Origin: JANWHZ01 sp041487535
GTDB taxonomy: Bacteria > Patescibacteriota > Saccharimonadia > Saccharimonadales > UBA4665
DNA length: 33,018 nucleotides
Assembly: GCA_041487535.1 (NCBI GenBank)
Contig: JBGPNM010000007.1
Location: 1 to 33,018, forward strand
Reading direction: 5' to 3'
The first letter of the stretch is position 1; the number at the start of each line of letters is the position of its first letter. A program made the translations under genes and the position numbers. Shown in pieces: positions 1 to 7,173 of the stretch. The notes under the pieces are model-generated. The model saw only the letters and a program-made list of their open reading frames with translations. It was not told the origin of the DNA and made no database searches.

Positions 1-1
1 A

Positions 2-229
2 ATCCAAATACTTATTCCCGAGAAGTTACGCGCGGGTGTATATGCAAATACTATACAGATCGGTGTATCTAATGCAGAGGTAACGCTGAATTTCATCTAT
101 GTAAATCCTAGTGACAACCCACAAGGAACGCTTGTGAGCCGGGTCATTGTGAATAAAGACCACGCCATGCAAATAAGCAACAGTCTTAAGGCGGTAATAG
201 ATACATCCCAAGAGGTCAACGGAGAGTAA
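2..229 (+). CDS. DUF3467 family protein, 5'-truncated
   Basis: The reading frame is open from base 2 to a TAA at 227-229, giving the last 75 residues of a protein whose start lies outside the window. The order of motifs is that of DUF3467: an IPEKLRAGVYAN segment, a TLNFIYVNP strand, then SRVIVNKDHAMQISNSL. Members are small soluble proteins of about 90-110 residues with no assigned biochemical role, so only about 20 residues should be missing. The next gene starts 2 bases after the stop, which suggests co-transcription. Family assignment rests on recalled motif pattern. Confidence 0.75.
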   Translation: MQILIPEKLRAGVYANTIQIGVSNAEVTLNFIYVNPSDNPQGTLVSRVIVNKDHAMQISNSLKAVIDTSQEVNGE

Positions 230-231
230 TC

Positions 232-480
232 ATGGCTACGATGATAGATAGAATAATGGTAGACACACCTACGCCTCATCAGGTCACCAAGAAGGATGGC
301 GACAAGTTAAGATTTCAGACTTTTAAGCCGGTAGCTCCCTCCCTGCGAAATGTGAAGTTTATATTCTGGACACCACAGCCAGAGCATGTGATTGATTTAG
401 AGAACTGGGAAACCGCGGTTGATTTTACCAAGATTCAGCCTGAAGGCGTAGATCCTGACGACATACTTAAACACCTGTAA
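232..480 (+). CDS. hypothetical protein, 82 aa
   Basis: Small soluble protein with a GGAGAG Shine-Dalgarno 5 bases before ATG 232; an in-frame ATG at 241 is an alternative. It has no membrane segment and no helix-turn-helix that I can see. It is rich in Pro, Asp and Trp/Phe, with a TFKPVAPSLRNVKFIFWTP stretch and an acidic C-terminus. It sits between the DUF3467 gene (2-base gap) and the RelE-like toxin gene (8-base gap), so it is probably in the same transcription unit. I do not recognise a family. It does not look like a typical antitoxin. Confidence 0.65.
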   Translation: MATMIDRIMVDTPTPHQVTKKDGDKLRFQTFKPVAPSLRNVKFIFWTPQPEHVIDLENWETAVDFTKIQPEGVDPDDILKHL

Positions 481-488
481 AGCACCTT

Positions 489-755
489 ATGGACAAGATT
501 CAGAAAGGGCTTGCAAAACTAAGCGCAAAAGAAAAGCAGGTCGTCAAAGAGCTGCTTGAAAATATAAAACGGCACAACTGGAATGAAATTGATCGATTAA
601 AACTTACTGGCGGCAAAGGCTTATTTCGAGCCAAAAAGGGTAGCATAAGAATTTTCTACGCCGTGGTTGATGGAAAGGTTAAAATTCAAAATATACAACG
701 TCGCACAAGCAAGACATACAGTAAGCACAATATGCATTGGAGGCTAAAGAAGTGA
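489..755 (+). CDS. RelE/ParE-like type II toxin
   Basis: An 88-residue basic protein with the RelE/ParE fold pattern: two N-terminal helices (about residues 5-35), then DRLKLTGGKGLFRAKKGSIRIFYAV, which matches the family core in which a Lys/Arg-rich strand is followed by R-I-F-Y, and a final basic strand NIQRRTSKTYSK. Family members are ribosome-dependent mRNA endonucleases (RelE) or gyrase inhibitors (ParE). Which one this is cannot be told from sequence alone. The stop overlaps a 35-residue ORF by four bases (GTGA), the usual place for a partner gene. No strong Shine-Dalgarno precedes ATG 489, so translation may be coupled to the upstream gene. Confidence 0.7.
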   Translation: MDKIQKGLAKLSAKEKQVVKELLENIKRHNWNEIDRLKLTGGKGLFRAKKGSIRIFYAVVDGKVKIQNIQRRTSKTYSKHNMHWRLKK

Positions 756-859
756 ATAACAGCAAGCCCCCGTCCAGCCCTATGGATAAGTTCACCCGTG
801 CCGTGAAGACGATTGTTAATGTGCCGAAGAACAATATTGAGAAGAAGCCGAAGAACTAG
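752..859 (+). CDS. small protein, possible antitoxin-like partner
   Basis: A 35-residue ORF starting with GTG 752, which overlaps the toxin stop in a GTGA junction, and ending with TAG 857-859. The peptide is basic and has an MDKFTRAVKTIVNVPKN core. Small proteins with an F-x-x-a-v-x-x-i-v-x-V-P-k pattern commonly follow RelE/HigB-type toxin genes in many bacteria and are often called hypothetical or antitoxin. That similarity, together with the overlap, is the reason for calling it a gene. There is no DNA-binding motif. It is too short for most gene callers. Confidence 0.5.
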   Translation: MNNSKPPSSPMDKFTRAVKTIVNVPKNNIEKKPKN

Positions 860-861
860 AC

Positions 862-1185
862 ATGGAACTTAAAGACTTTATCAAAACTACGCTTCTCGAA
901 CTTGCACAGGGTATTAATGAGGCTGGCAAAGAACTTGACGGCCAGAAAATAGCAGTGACGAATACCACCTTACGCGCACAAGGCCACGGTGACTATGGAT
1001 TTATAGATTTTGATCTGGCAGTTGAGGTTAAGAATAGTAAGAAAGCGAGCGGTGGCGGTGGGTTCAAAGTAGCAATCGCTGAAGCAACAATCGGTAAAAG
1101 TGGCGAGACAACGTCCAGCAGCACGTCACGTATCAAGTTTACGCTTGAGGCCAGCTTCAATTCGCAACGTCTTTTCAAATCCTAA
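862..1185 (+). CDS. trypco2-like (trypsin-co-occurring domain) protein
   Basis: A 107-residue soluble protein starting two bases after the small ORF. It opens with MELKDFIKTTLLELAQGINEA, continues with a central DYGFIDFDLAVEV strand and a Gly/Ser-rich loop, and ends with SRIKFTLEASF. This is the architecture of the trypco2 family: a helix LKDFI-x-E-T-L, a strand F-D-V-A-V, a Gly-rich linker and a terminal S-R-I-K-F-x-V. These domains were described next to trypsin-like proteases in predicted conflict or effector systems. No protease is visible here, although the window edge is close upstream. Function is unknown. Confidence 0.6.
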   Translation: MELKDFIKTTLLELAQGINEAGKELDGQKIAVTNTTLRAQGHGDYGFIDFDLAVEVKNSKKASGGGGFKVAIAEATIGKSGETTSSSTSRIKFTLEASFNSQRLFKS

Positions 1186-1211
1186 CGGATCTATAGGGTA
1201 ACTTCTGTGAT

Positions 1212-1231
1212 TTGACCAATTGATTAGTCAA
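1212..1231. repeat. inverted repeat in convergent intergenic region
   Basis: TTGACCAATTGATTAGTCAA is an imperfect palindrome: TTGAC/GTCAA arms with inner AAT/ATT. It lies in the 195-base gap between the convergent trypco2-like gene and ugd. It could be an operator or a weak terminator hairpin. No U-run follows. Nothing else is recognisable in 1186-1380. Confidence 0.25.
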
Positions 1232-1380
1232 GTATATTAGTATCTAGTTTCGGGGACTTGACAGTAGTCGTTAAGGTTGTTGCTAGAAGTTGGACAGGGC
1301 TACGCTACGGTATCTATGCTGGTTGTGGATCTGGTCGGCTTGATGGAGGGCTAGGTTTTATAAGAGCTGACCCACCAAGG

Positions 1381-2765
1381 TTACGTTCTGCCAACCCCAA
1401 TGTAGGTGGTGAACCCGGCTGTTTTGACTGCTGCGCTGTCGAAGCAGTTCATGCAGTCCACGAAGACTTTGGCACCGGACGATTTAGCTAGGTTTGCTAG
1501 GTCCATAGCGGTGAACTCGGGCCAGTCGGTGGCGACAAATATGCAATCCGTACCTGCAATAACCGCGTCCAGGCTATCGGCTAACGTAACGGTGCTGTCC
1601 AAGTGAGGTTTGGCCTCTTCCATGGCTTCGGGGTCGTAGGCTTTGACGCGGGCACCTTGTTCGGCCAGGGTGTTGGCGATGATAATAGCAGGCGAGCGGC
1701 GGACATCGCTGTGCCGGCCTTGAACGACAAGCCCAGGACGGCAATGGTTTTGCCATTCAGGACGTCGTCCGTATTGCCGGCGCCTAGGGCGGTCTTCGCC
1801 TTGTTGATGACATAGTGGGCCATAGAGTCGTTCGTGGCAGTGGCGGCATGCATAATATCCATGTCTACGCCGTACTCTTCGGCCGAGCGGATCAAGCCGC
1901 TGACGTCTTTGGGGAAGCATCCCCCGCCGTAGCCGCGCCCGGCATTCAAAAACGCCCGGCCGATGCGCTTATCGCTGCCGACGCCGTCCATAACCGCGGT
2001 AATATCTGCTCCGGCTTGGTCGGCTAGCTTGGCGATAGCATTAGCGAACGATATTTTGAGTGCCAGGAAGGCGTTGGCTGTGACCTTGATCAGCTCGGCG
2101 CTGCCAAGGCCGACGACGAGGTATTGCGGGGCGGGAGGGATGGCCGGCGGCGTGAGGCCGGCTGCCTTGGCGATTAGTCCCTGAGCGCGCTCGATTGCCC
2201 GGTGCAGGTCCAGAACTTTCTGGGCGGAGACAGTGTCCGCCGAGCCAGTCACTACGCGGTCGGACCACAACGTATCGCTAATAGCGGTGCCCTCGCGCGA
2301 GAATTCAGGACAGGAAACATAGGCGATGGATTTTCCTGATTTGGCAAATGTTGCCTCTAGCTTGGCGCCAATGCCTACGGGTACCGTGCTTTTTTGGACG
2401 AAGATGGTGCCGTTTTTCATAAGACTGAGCGCGCTGTTGGCGGCATCAAATACGTACGAGAGGTTGGAACTGCCGTCGGGATTGTCCGGGGTGCCTACGC
2501 ACGAGAAAATGATGTTGCTTGCCGGGATCGCTTCACTGTAGGAATCGGTCGGTATGAGCTTGCCGCTCTTCAGCCCCGCCGCGATGAGCTGGTCGGCGCC
2601 CGCTTCGTAGAAGAACGAACGTCCTTGCTTGATCGCGTCGAGGCGCTTCGGGTTAACCTCCAGTGCATACACCGTATAGCCAGCGCTCGCCAAAACGGCG
2701 GCCAGTGTCAGGCCGACATAGCCGCAGCCGATAATCGTAATAATTGGCTTCGTGTCAGTCGCCAT
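1381..2765 (-). CDS. UDP-glucose/GDP-mannose dehydrogenase family protein, frameshifted
   Basis: NAD-dependent UDP-sugar 6-dehydrogenase, the family that makes UDP-glucuronate or related uronates for capsule and EPS. The N-terminal Rossmann motif GCGYVG covers residues 13-18. The central substrate domain contains GRGYGGGCFPKD with the catalytic Cys283. The C-terminal Rossmann domain contains LSFKAGT-x-DVRRSPA. The frame is broken between FKAGT and DVRRSPA, near base 1708: one base is missing. The rest of the family signature, including FVATDWPEF and the C-terminus, continues in another frame to TAA at 1381-1383. Read in one frame, the gene would end at 1581 with a nonsense tail. Start ATG 2765 has an AGGAGG site. 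It follows the GT4 gene by 26 bases, so the two form an operon. Confidence 0.85.
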
Positions 2766-2791
2766 AGTCCTCCTCTCTCGCTTATTTCTTC

Positions 2792-4069
2792 CTAGCTCAT
2801 AGCCTTACGGATAAACAGGCGCATTTTTTGGGCAAAGCGGGCAGTTGAAAAACGTTCGGCCGTACGGGTGATTTCTTCGGAGTCAAACCGTTCGCGCGCG
2901 AATTTTCGCAGCGCTAAGGCCAAGCTTTTGGCTGTCTGCTCCTCGAAGAACAGGCCGGTTTTACCGGGCGTGACGTAATCGAGGGCGCCGCCGGCTTTGT
3001 AAGCGATGACCGGCGTGCCGGCCGCCATAGCTTCGACCGCGATAATACCGAAGTCATCAACCCCGGGAAAGATGAACCCCCTGGCATCCCCCAGCTCTTC
3101 GGCCAGCACCTCGTCTGACACTTTCCCCAGGAACGTCACCGATTTACCGGCGAGTTTGCGCAGCCGCCGATGGTCCGGCCCGTTGCCGATGACTGTCAGT
3201 GGCAGGTTGAGTTTGGAGCAGGCCACAACCGCCAGATCGAACCGTTTGTACGGCGTTTGCCGTCCGGCGATCACAAAGCCTCGCCGCTTCTTAGCGTGAG
3301 CGTTGTTTTTGAAGCGTTCAGTATACACCGGCGGGTTAATGACCACAGCCGAGCGGTCGTAGTATTGCTGGATCTGCTCCTTAATATGGCTGGAGTTAGC
3401 GATGACGTAATCGGCCCGCTGGACGGCCTTGTAGTCCCACTTCCTGAGCGGGCCGACCAGGGTGCGCAGACCGAAGCGTGCCAACCAGTCGAAGGCACCA
3501 AAGCCCGGATGTGCCATATACTCGTTGTAGCGGCTCCAGTAAAAGTGGGTCGGTGAGTGGCAGTACAGAATATGCGTTGCCGAACTTGGCGGACGGACAC
3601 CTTTGGCCTCGCCGCTGCCCGAGCTGCTGATGACCAGATCGTACCCGTGCAGGTCCAGCTGCGAAAAATAGCGGGTCCGCAGCAGCGGTAGGAACTTACG
3701 CAGGCGCGAAAGCGGCCAAATTTGCAGCATGCCGGTCTTTACCTTGCCGTCGAGCCGCTTGCGCCATTCGCGTGTGCAATACGATGTGAATATAGGTGCC
3801 TCGGGGTACAACTTATGTAATTGCTCCACCACCAGCTCTGCTCCGCCGCCTATCAGCCAGTCGTGGACGATGGCTACCTTGGGCCCTGTTGTGTCGGTTT
3901 TTGCAGCAGTGCGGGTGTCCACACCGCTGTTCGCTGCCGGCGTGCGTTCTTGCTTCGAATTGGCCAGAGATTTCCGTATCTGTGGTTGCCTTGGTCTGAC
4001 GCCGTTGCCAACACGCCGCGCACTCGCGCCGCTGGATCGATTGTTCGCCTGCTGGTTACTGTCGGACAA
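2792..4069 (-). CDS. glycosyltransferase family 4 (WbaZ/mannosyltransferase-like)
   Basis: GT-B fold retaining glycosyltransferase that adds a sugar from a nucleotide donor to a lipid-linked glycan on the cytoplasmic face. After about 65 low-complexity residues, the domain starts at KVAIVHDWLIGGGAELVVEQL. It continues with YCHSPTHFYWSRYNEY, DYVIANSSHIKEQI and VINPPVY. The donor-binding C-domain reads GRQTPYKRFDLAV, then FGIIAVEAMAAGTPVIAY, with the EX7E-type glutamates of GT4. The frame has no upstream ATG: the longest form begins with TTG at 4069, just after two TATAAT-like boxes and without a Shine-Dalgarno. The true start may lie closer to the domain. It is the first gene of a two-gene minus-strand operon with the dehydrogenase. 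Confidence 0.88.
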   Translation of the reverse strand: MSDSNQQANNRSSGASARRVGNGVRPRQPQIRKSLANSKQERTPAANSGVDTRTAAKTDTTGPKVAIVHDWLIGGGAELVVEQLHKLYPEAPIFTSYCTREWRKRLDGKVKTGMLQIWPLSRLRKFLPLLRTRYFSQLDLHGYDLVISSSGSGEAKGVRPPSSATHILYCHSPTHFYWSRYNEYMAHPGFGAFDWLARFGLRTLVGPLRKWDYKAVQRADYVIANSSHIKEQIQQYYDRSAVVINPPVYTERFKNNAHAKKRRGFVIAGRQTPYKRFDLAVVACSKLNLPLTVIGNGPDHRRLRKLAGKSVTFLGKVSDEVLAEELGDARGFIFPGVDDFGIIAVEAMAAGTPVIAYKAGGALDYVTPGKTGLFFEEQTAKSLALALRKFARERFDSEEITRTAERFSTARFAQKMRLFIRKAMS

Positions 4070-4173
4070 AATATGTGCCTATGCTGAGATTATATCAGGG
4101 GCTGGATTATAGGGCCTGCCGCAAGAATTACTAATGTGTAAAGTATTTTGAACTGGAAAGTTGCTGGTGTCAA

Positions 4174-5610
4174 CTACTCCGCGCCTTTGCCGGTTACGGT
4201 GACCCATACGGTGCGGGCGATGATGACGATATCCCCCCAGAAGCTCCAATTCTGAACGTAGTAAAGGTCCAGCTGCCGGCGTTCATCGAAGCTTATGTTG
4301 CGCCGCCCCGAAACTTGGGCCAAGCCGGTAATGCCGGATTTGACGCTCAGGATAGCATGGCGCTTTTTGTACTCGGCCAATTCCTGCGGGATAAGGGCGC
4401 GCGGGCCGACCAGGCTGATGTCGCCACGGAAAACGTTAAACAGCTGCGGCAACTCGTCTATGCTCAAGCGGCGGATGAGGCGGCCAACCGGCGTGATGCG
4501 CGGATCGTCCGGTAAAAAGTCGCCGTTTTGGCGGTATTCTTTTGCCAGTTCGGGCTTGCCCATTTGGGCAAAGGCCTGCTCCGGCGTAGTGCCGTCGTAC
4601 TGGGGGTATTGCGAGCGGAACTTAAAAACTTTGAACGGGTGATCATTACGTGTCAGCCTGGTCTGCCGGAAGAACACCGAACCGCCGCCAAACAGTTTAA
4701 TGGCTAGAGCAGTTAGTAGCATGACGGGCGAGGCAATAACCAGTGCAACACTGCTGAGGATAAGGTCGGTCACCCGCTTGGCCACACGTCCCCAGCCGAT
4801 CAGGGCAGTCTGGTGCACGGCAATGACCGGAATGGAGTGGAACAGTTCGGCTTCGATCTTGCCCACAAAAAGCTCACCATTACCGGGCACAAAGCGGTAG
4901 TCCAGGTGGTGCTCCTGGGCGTACACGAGTATTTCGTCATTCTTTGGCCCCGAGGCATAGAGCTCGGTCTGTACGATGGTATGGATTTGCCTGTCTAGTT
5001 TGGCGACGGCTGCCGCGAAGTTATCGAAATGAGGAATATGGAGGGAACGCTCCAGCTTGTGTTGGTCGTAGCCGACAATGCCGACCACGCGGTAGCCGGT
5101 CACGCCGGTGTTGGACAAAGAGTCGAGCAGTTCAAGCGTCAAACGAGTATTGCCTACTATCAGGACGTTGGAGATGCCCACACCGTACCGGAAAAGCGCC
5201 CGGCGGATACCGCGGGCGATGGTGCGGAATAGCAGTACGAAACAAAATGCCAATAGAAACCCGTAAATCGTAACCAGGCGTGCCGGAAATATCTGTACAT
5301 TAGCAAGATAGGCATACGAAATGACCCCTAGAATACCGATAAGGCAGCTGGGGATAAGGCGGCCGAACTCACCGAAACGGTTGTTATACACGCGCGGGTA
5401 ATAGAGCCCCAACAGCGCGAAGACAATGATAAAAAACGGCAGCAGCGTGGCGATAATACTGATATATGTGACGGCGTGCACGTCCGAGCTGATCGGCGTG
5501 TGATCAAGTGTGACGCGCAGCACATACGCGACAGAAAAAGCAGCTACAAGCGCGAAAAAGTCTCCGATGACCAGTAGTACGCTGTAGACGAGCGACGAGT
5601 TATTCTTCAT
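4174..5610 (-). CDS. polyprenyl-phosphate sugar phosphotransferase (exopolysaccharide priming enzyme)
   Basis: A 478-residue WbaP/WcaJ-type enzyme that moves a sugar-1-phosphate from UDP-sugar to undecaprenyl phosphate, the first step of a lipid-linked glycan. Four to five N-terminal membrane helices (residues about 8-145) are followed by a nucleotide-binding-like domain (VLIVGNTRLTLELL), another hydrophobic helix (about 278-300) and the bacterial sugar transferase domain. The catalytic domain shows FFRQTRLTRNDHPFKVFKFR, DPRITPVGRLIRRLSIDELPQ, NVFRGDISLVGPRAL, KSGITGLAQVSGR and LDLYYVQNWS, all family hallmarks. The length is normal. It is transcribed away from the ligase gene at 5687 and lies 104 bases upstream of the GT4 gene on the same strand. 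Confidence 0.93.
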   Translation of the reverse strand: MKNNSSLVYSVLLVIGDFFALVAAFSVAYVLRVTLDHTPISSDVHAVTYISIIATLLPFFIIVFALLGLYYPRVYNNRFGEFGRLIPSCLIGILGVISYAYLANVQIFPARLVTIYGFLLAFCFVLLFRTIARGIRRALFRYGVGISNVLIVGNTRLTLELLDSLSNTGVTGYRVVGIVGYDQHKLERSLHIPHFDNFAAAVAKLDRQIHTIVQTELYASGPKNDEILVYAQEHHLDYRFVPGNGELFVGKIEAELFHSIPVIAVHQTALIGWGRVAKRVTDLILSSVALVIASPVMLLTALAIKLFGGGSVFFRQTRLTRNDHPFKVFKFRSQYPQYDGTTPEQAFAQMGKPELAKEYRQNGDFLPDDPRITPVGRLIRRLSIDELPQLFNVFRGDISLVGPRALIPQELAEYKKRHAILSVKSGITGLAQVSGRRNISFDERRQLDLYYVQNWSFWGDIVIIARTVWVTVTGKGAE

Positions 5611-5686
5611 AGTAGTTAGGGATATCGCATGTCTGCCAGGACTATGGCCATGCAGACAACAGATATATACTTATATTGTAACACCT
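5611..5686. promoter_or_regulatory. divergent promoter region
   Basis: A 76-base gap between two divergently transcribed glycan genes. On the plus strand TATATT (5672-5677) lies 9 bases before ATG 5687, and no Shine-Dalgarno is present, so the ligase mRNA may be leaderless or nearly so. The minus-strand gene also lacks an obvious Shine-Dalgarno. Confidence 0.4.
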
Positions 5687-7012
5687 ATGCGAAAATTTCA
5701 AGTTTTACGACTACTCCCGTTAGCCAGCGCCGGAATACTTGTGCTCATGCCGTTTCACGCCACCCTGACAGTGGCGGCGGCGCAGCTGACAGGGCACTAC
5801 ACCGCACTGCGGCTGTGGAAAGAGTGCGTACTACTGGTGCTTGCAGCGGGCGCCGGCTATTTGCTGTACAGGAACGCGCGGTCACGGCGTGAGCTTAGGG
5901 AGTCCTGGCTCGCTAGGCTGATCCTTGCCTATTTTTCCATTCAGGTACTATGGGGCGTAATTGCGTTTACGGCACATGGGGTGAGTGCCAAAGCGCTTGG
6001 TTACGGCTGGGTAAGTGATACCCGCTATCTGCTTTTCTTTCTTGTTGTTTGGATGATTACGGCCGGTACGCAGGGTTTACGCGAGTGGTGGCCGAAGCTG
6101 GTTTTCTGGCCGGCCGCAGTAGTGGTTGCCTTCGGGCTGCTGCAATACTTTGTGCTGCCGTACGACTTTATGAAACATCTTGGTTACAGCAGCACTACCA
6201 TCTTTCCCTACGAAGACATCAACCATAACGTGCACTACATTCGGGTTATGTCCACATTGCGCGGGGCGAACCCTCTCGGCGCGTATCTGGTTGTGACTTT
6301 GAGCCTGTTGCTCGCCATGCGCCGTACCGGCAAGGTGTGGTGGTATGCCCTGCTCGGCGGCAGTACCGTGGTATTAATCCTGACATTTTCGAGAGGGGCA
6401 TGGCTGGGCTTGGGTGCAAGCCTGGCGGTGTTGATTTGGAGCGGCTTGCTGCATAGGCGCATGCGGCACGTTATCCCTAAACTTGTCCCAGCTGCGGCCG
6501 TACTTGGGGTTATTGTTGTAATGAGTGCTGCTCTGTTACTGCGGACGAGCACGACGTTCCAAAATGTTGTCCTGCATACCCAGGCTAACTCGGCGGTTAA
6601 GACGACGTCTGACCAAGGGCACACGACAGCGCTCCGCAGCGGACTTCACGACCTCTTTCGCGAGCCGCTCGGCCGCGGACCAGGCACGGCCGGGCCAGCC
6701 TCCGCTTACAATACCGGCCATCCCGTACGGCTTGCCGAGAATTATTACGTTCAAATCGCTCAGGAGACCGGCTGGCTCGGCCTTGGCCTCTTTCTGGCAA
6801 TCTGCCTGGCGGCCGCGCGGATGTTATGGCAGCGGCGCCGGGACGCGCTGGCGTTGGGCTTATTGGCGGCGCTGGCTGGCGTTAGTATCATCAACCTCTT
6901 CAGTCACGCCTGGGCCGATGACACGCTTGCTTACCTATGGTGGGGGCTGGCCGCTATCGCGCTAGCTGTTCTGCAGCCCGCCGCCGCAAAAAATGTCTCC
7001 AGCGGCGGATGA
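5687..7012 (+). CDS. O-antigen ligase / polymerase family membrane protein
   Basis: A 441-residue polytopic protein with about 10-12 hydrophobic segments. The Wzy_C/O-antigen ligase region holds LTFSRGAWLGLGASLAVLIW (about residue 230), preceded by MSTLRGANPLGAYLVV. A large extracytoplasmic loop follows, and then ENYYVQIAQETGWLGLGLFL, the usual N-x-Y-L-Q-x-x-x-E-x-G motif near the C-terminus. These enzymes join lipid-linked glycan units into polymers or attach glycans to lipids or proteins at the outer face of the membrane. Whether this one is a polymerase or a ligase cannot be told. It is divergent from the priming transferase, and the neighbourhood supports one surface polysaccharide pathway. 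Confidence 0.85.
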   Translation: MRKFQVLRLLPLASAGILVLMPFHATLTVAAAQLTGHYTALRLWKECVLLVLAAGAGYLLYRNARSRRELRESWLARLILAYFSIQVLWGVIAFTAHGVSAKALGYGWVSDTRYLLFFLVVWMITAGTQGLREWWPKLVFWPAAVVVAFGLLQYFVLPYDFMKHLGYSSTTIFPYEDINHNVHYIRVMSTLRGANPLGAYLVVTLSLLLAMRRTGKVWWYALLGGSTVVLILTFSRGAWLGLGASLAVLIWSGLLHRRMRHVIPKLVPAAAVLGVIVVMSAALLLRTSTTFQNVVLHTQANSAVKTTSDQGHTTALRSGLHDLFREPLGRGPGTAGPASAYNTGHPVRLAENYYVQIAQETGWLGLGLFLAICLAAARMLWQRRRDALALGLLAALAGVSIINLFSHAWADDTLAYLWWGLAAIALAVLQPAAAKNVSSGG

Positions 7013-7039
7013 AACGGAATAACCGGATGAAGCGGTATC

Positions 7040-7084
7040 GTCGGCAGCTAGCTGCCCTGCCGGAGCTGTAAGCTGCTCGCCGAC
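7040..7084 (+). terminator. stem-loop downstream of ligase gene
   Basis: GTCGGC (7040-7045) pairs with GCCGAC (7079-7084), and a self-complementary GGCAGCTAGCTGCC lies in the left part. It is placed 28 bases after the ligase stop. There is no U-run, so this is a candidate transcript-end or mRNA-stabilising hairpin and not a canonical intrinsic terminator. Confidence 0.35.
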
Positions 7085-7173
7085 TGTGTTACCCCAGATT
7101 GGCGGACCATGCATCCGCGAAAGCTTTACGGTAATGATAAGTATCCATATAATTTGTGGAAACAGGAGCGCTC

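Noticed and set aside
1258..1491. Plus-strand ORF of 77 codons
   Set aside because: It overlaps the true C-terminal coding region of the dehydrogenase on the opposite strand and has no Shine-Dalgarno or recognisable domain.
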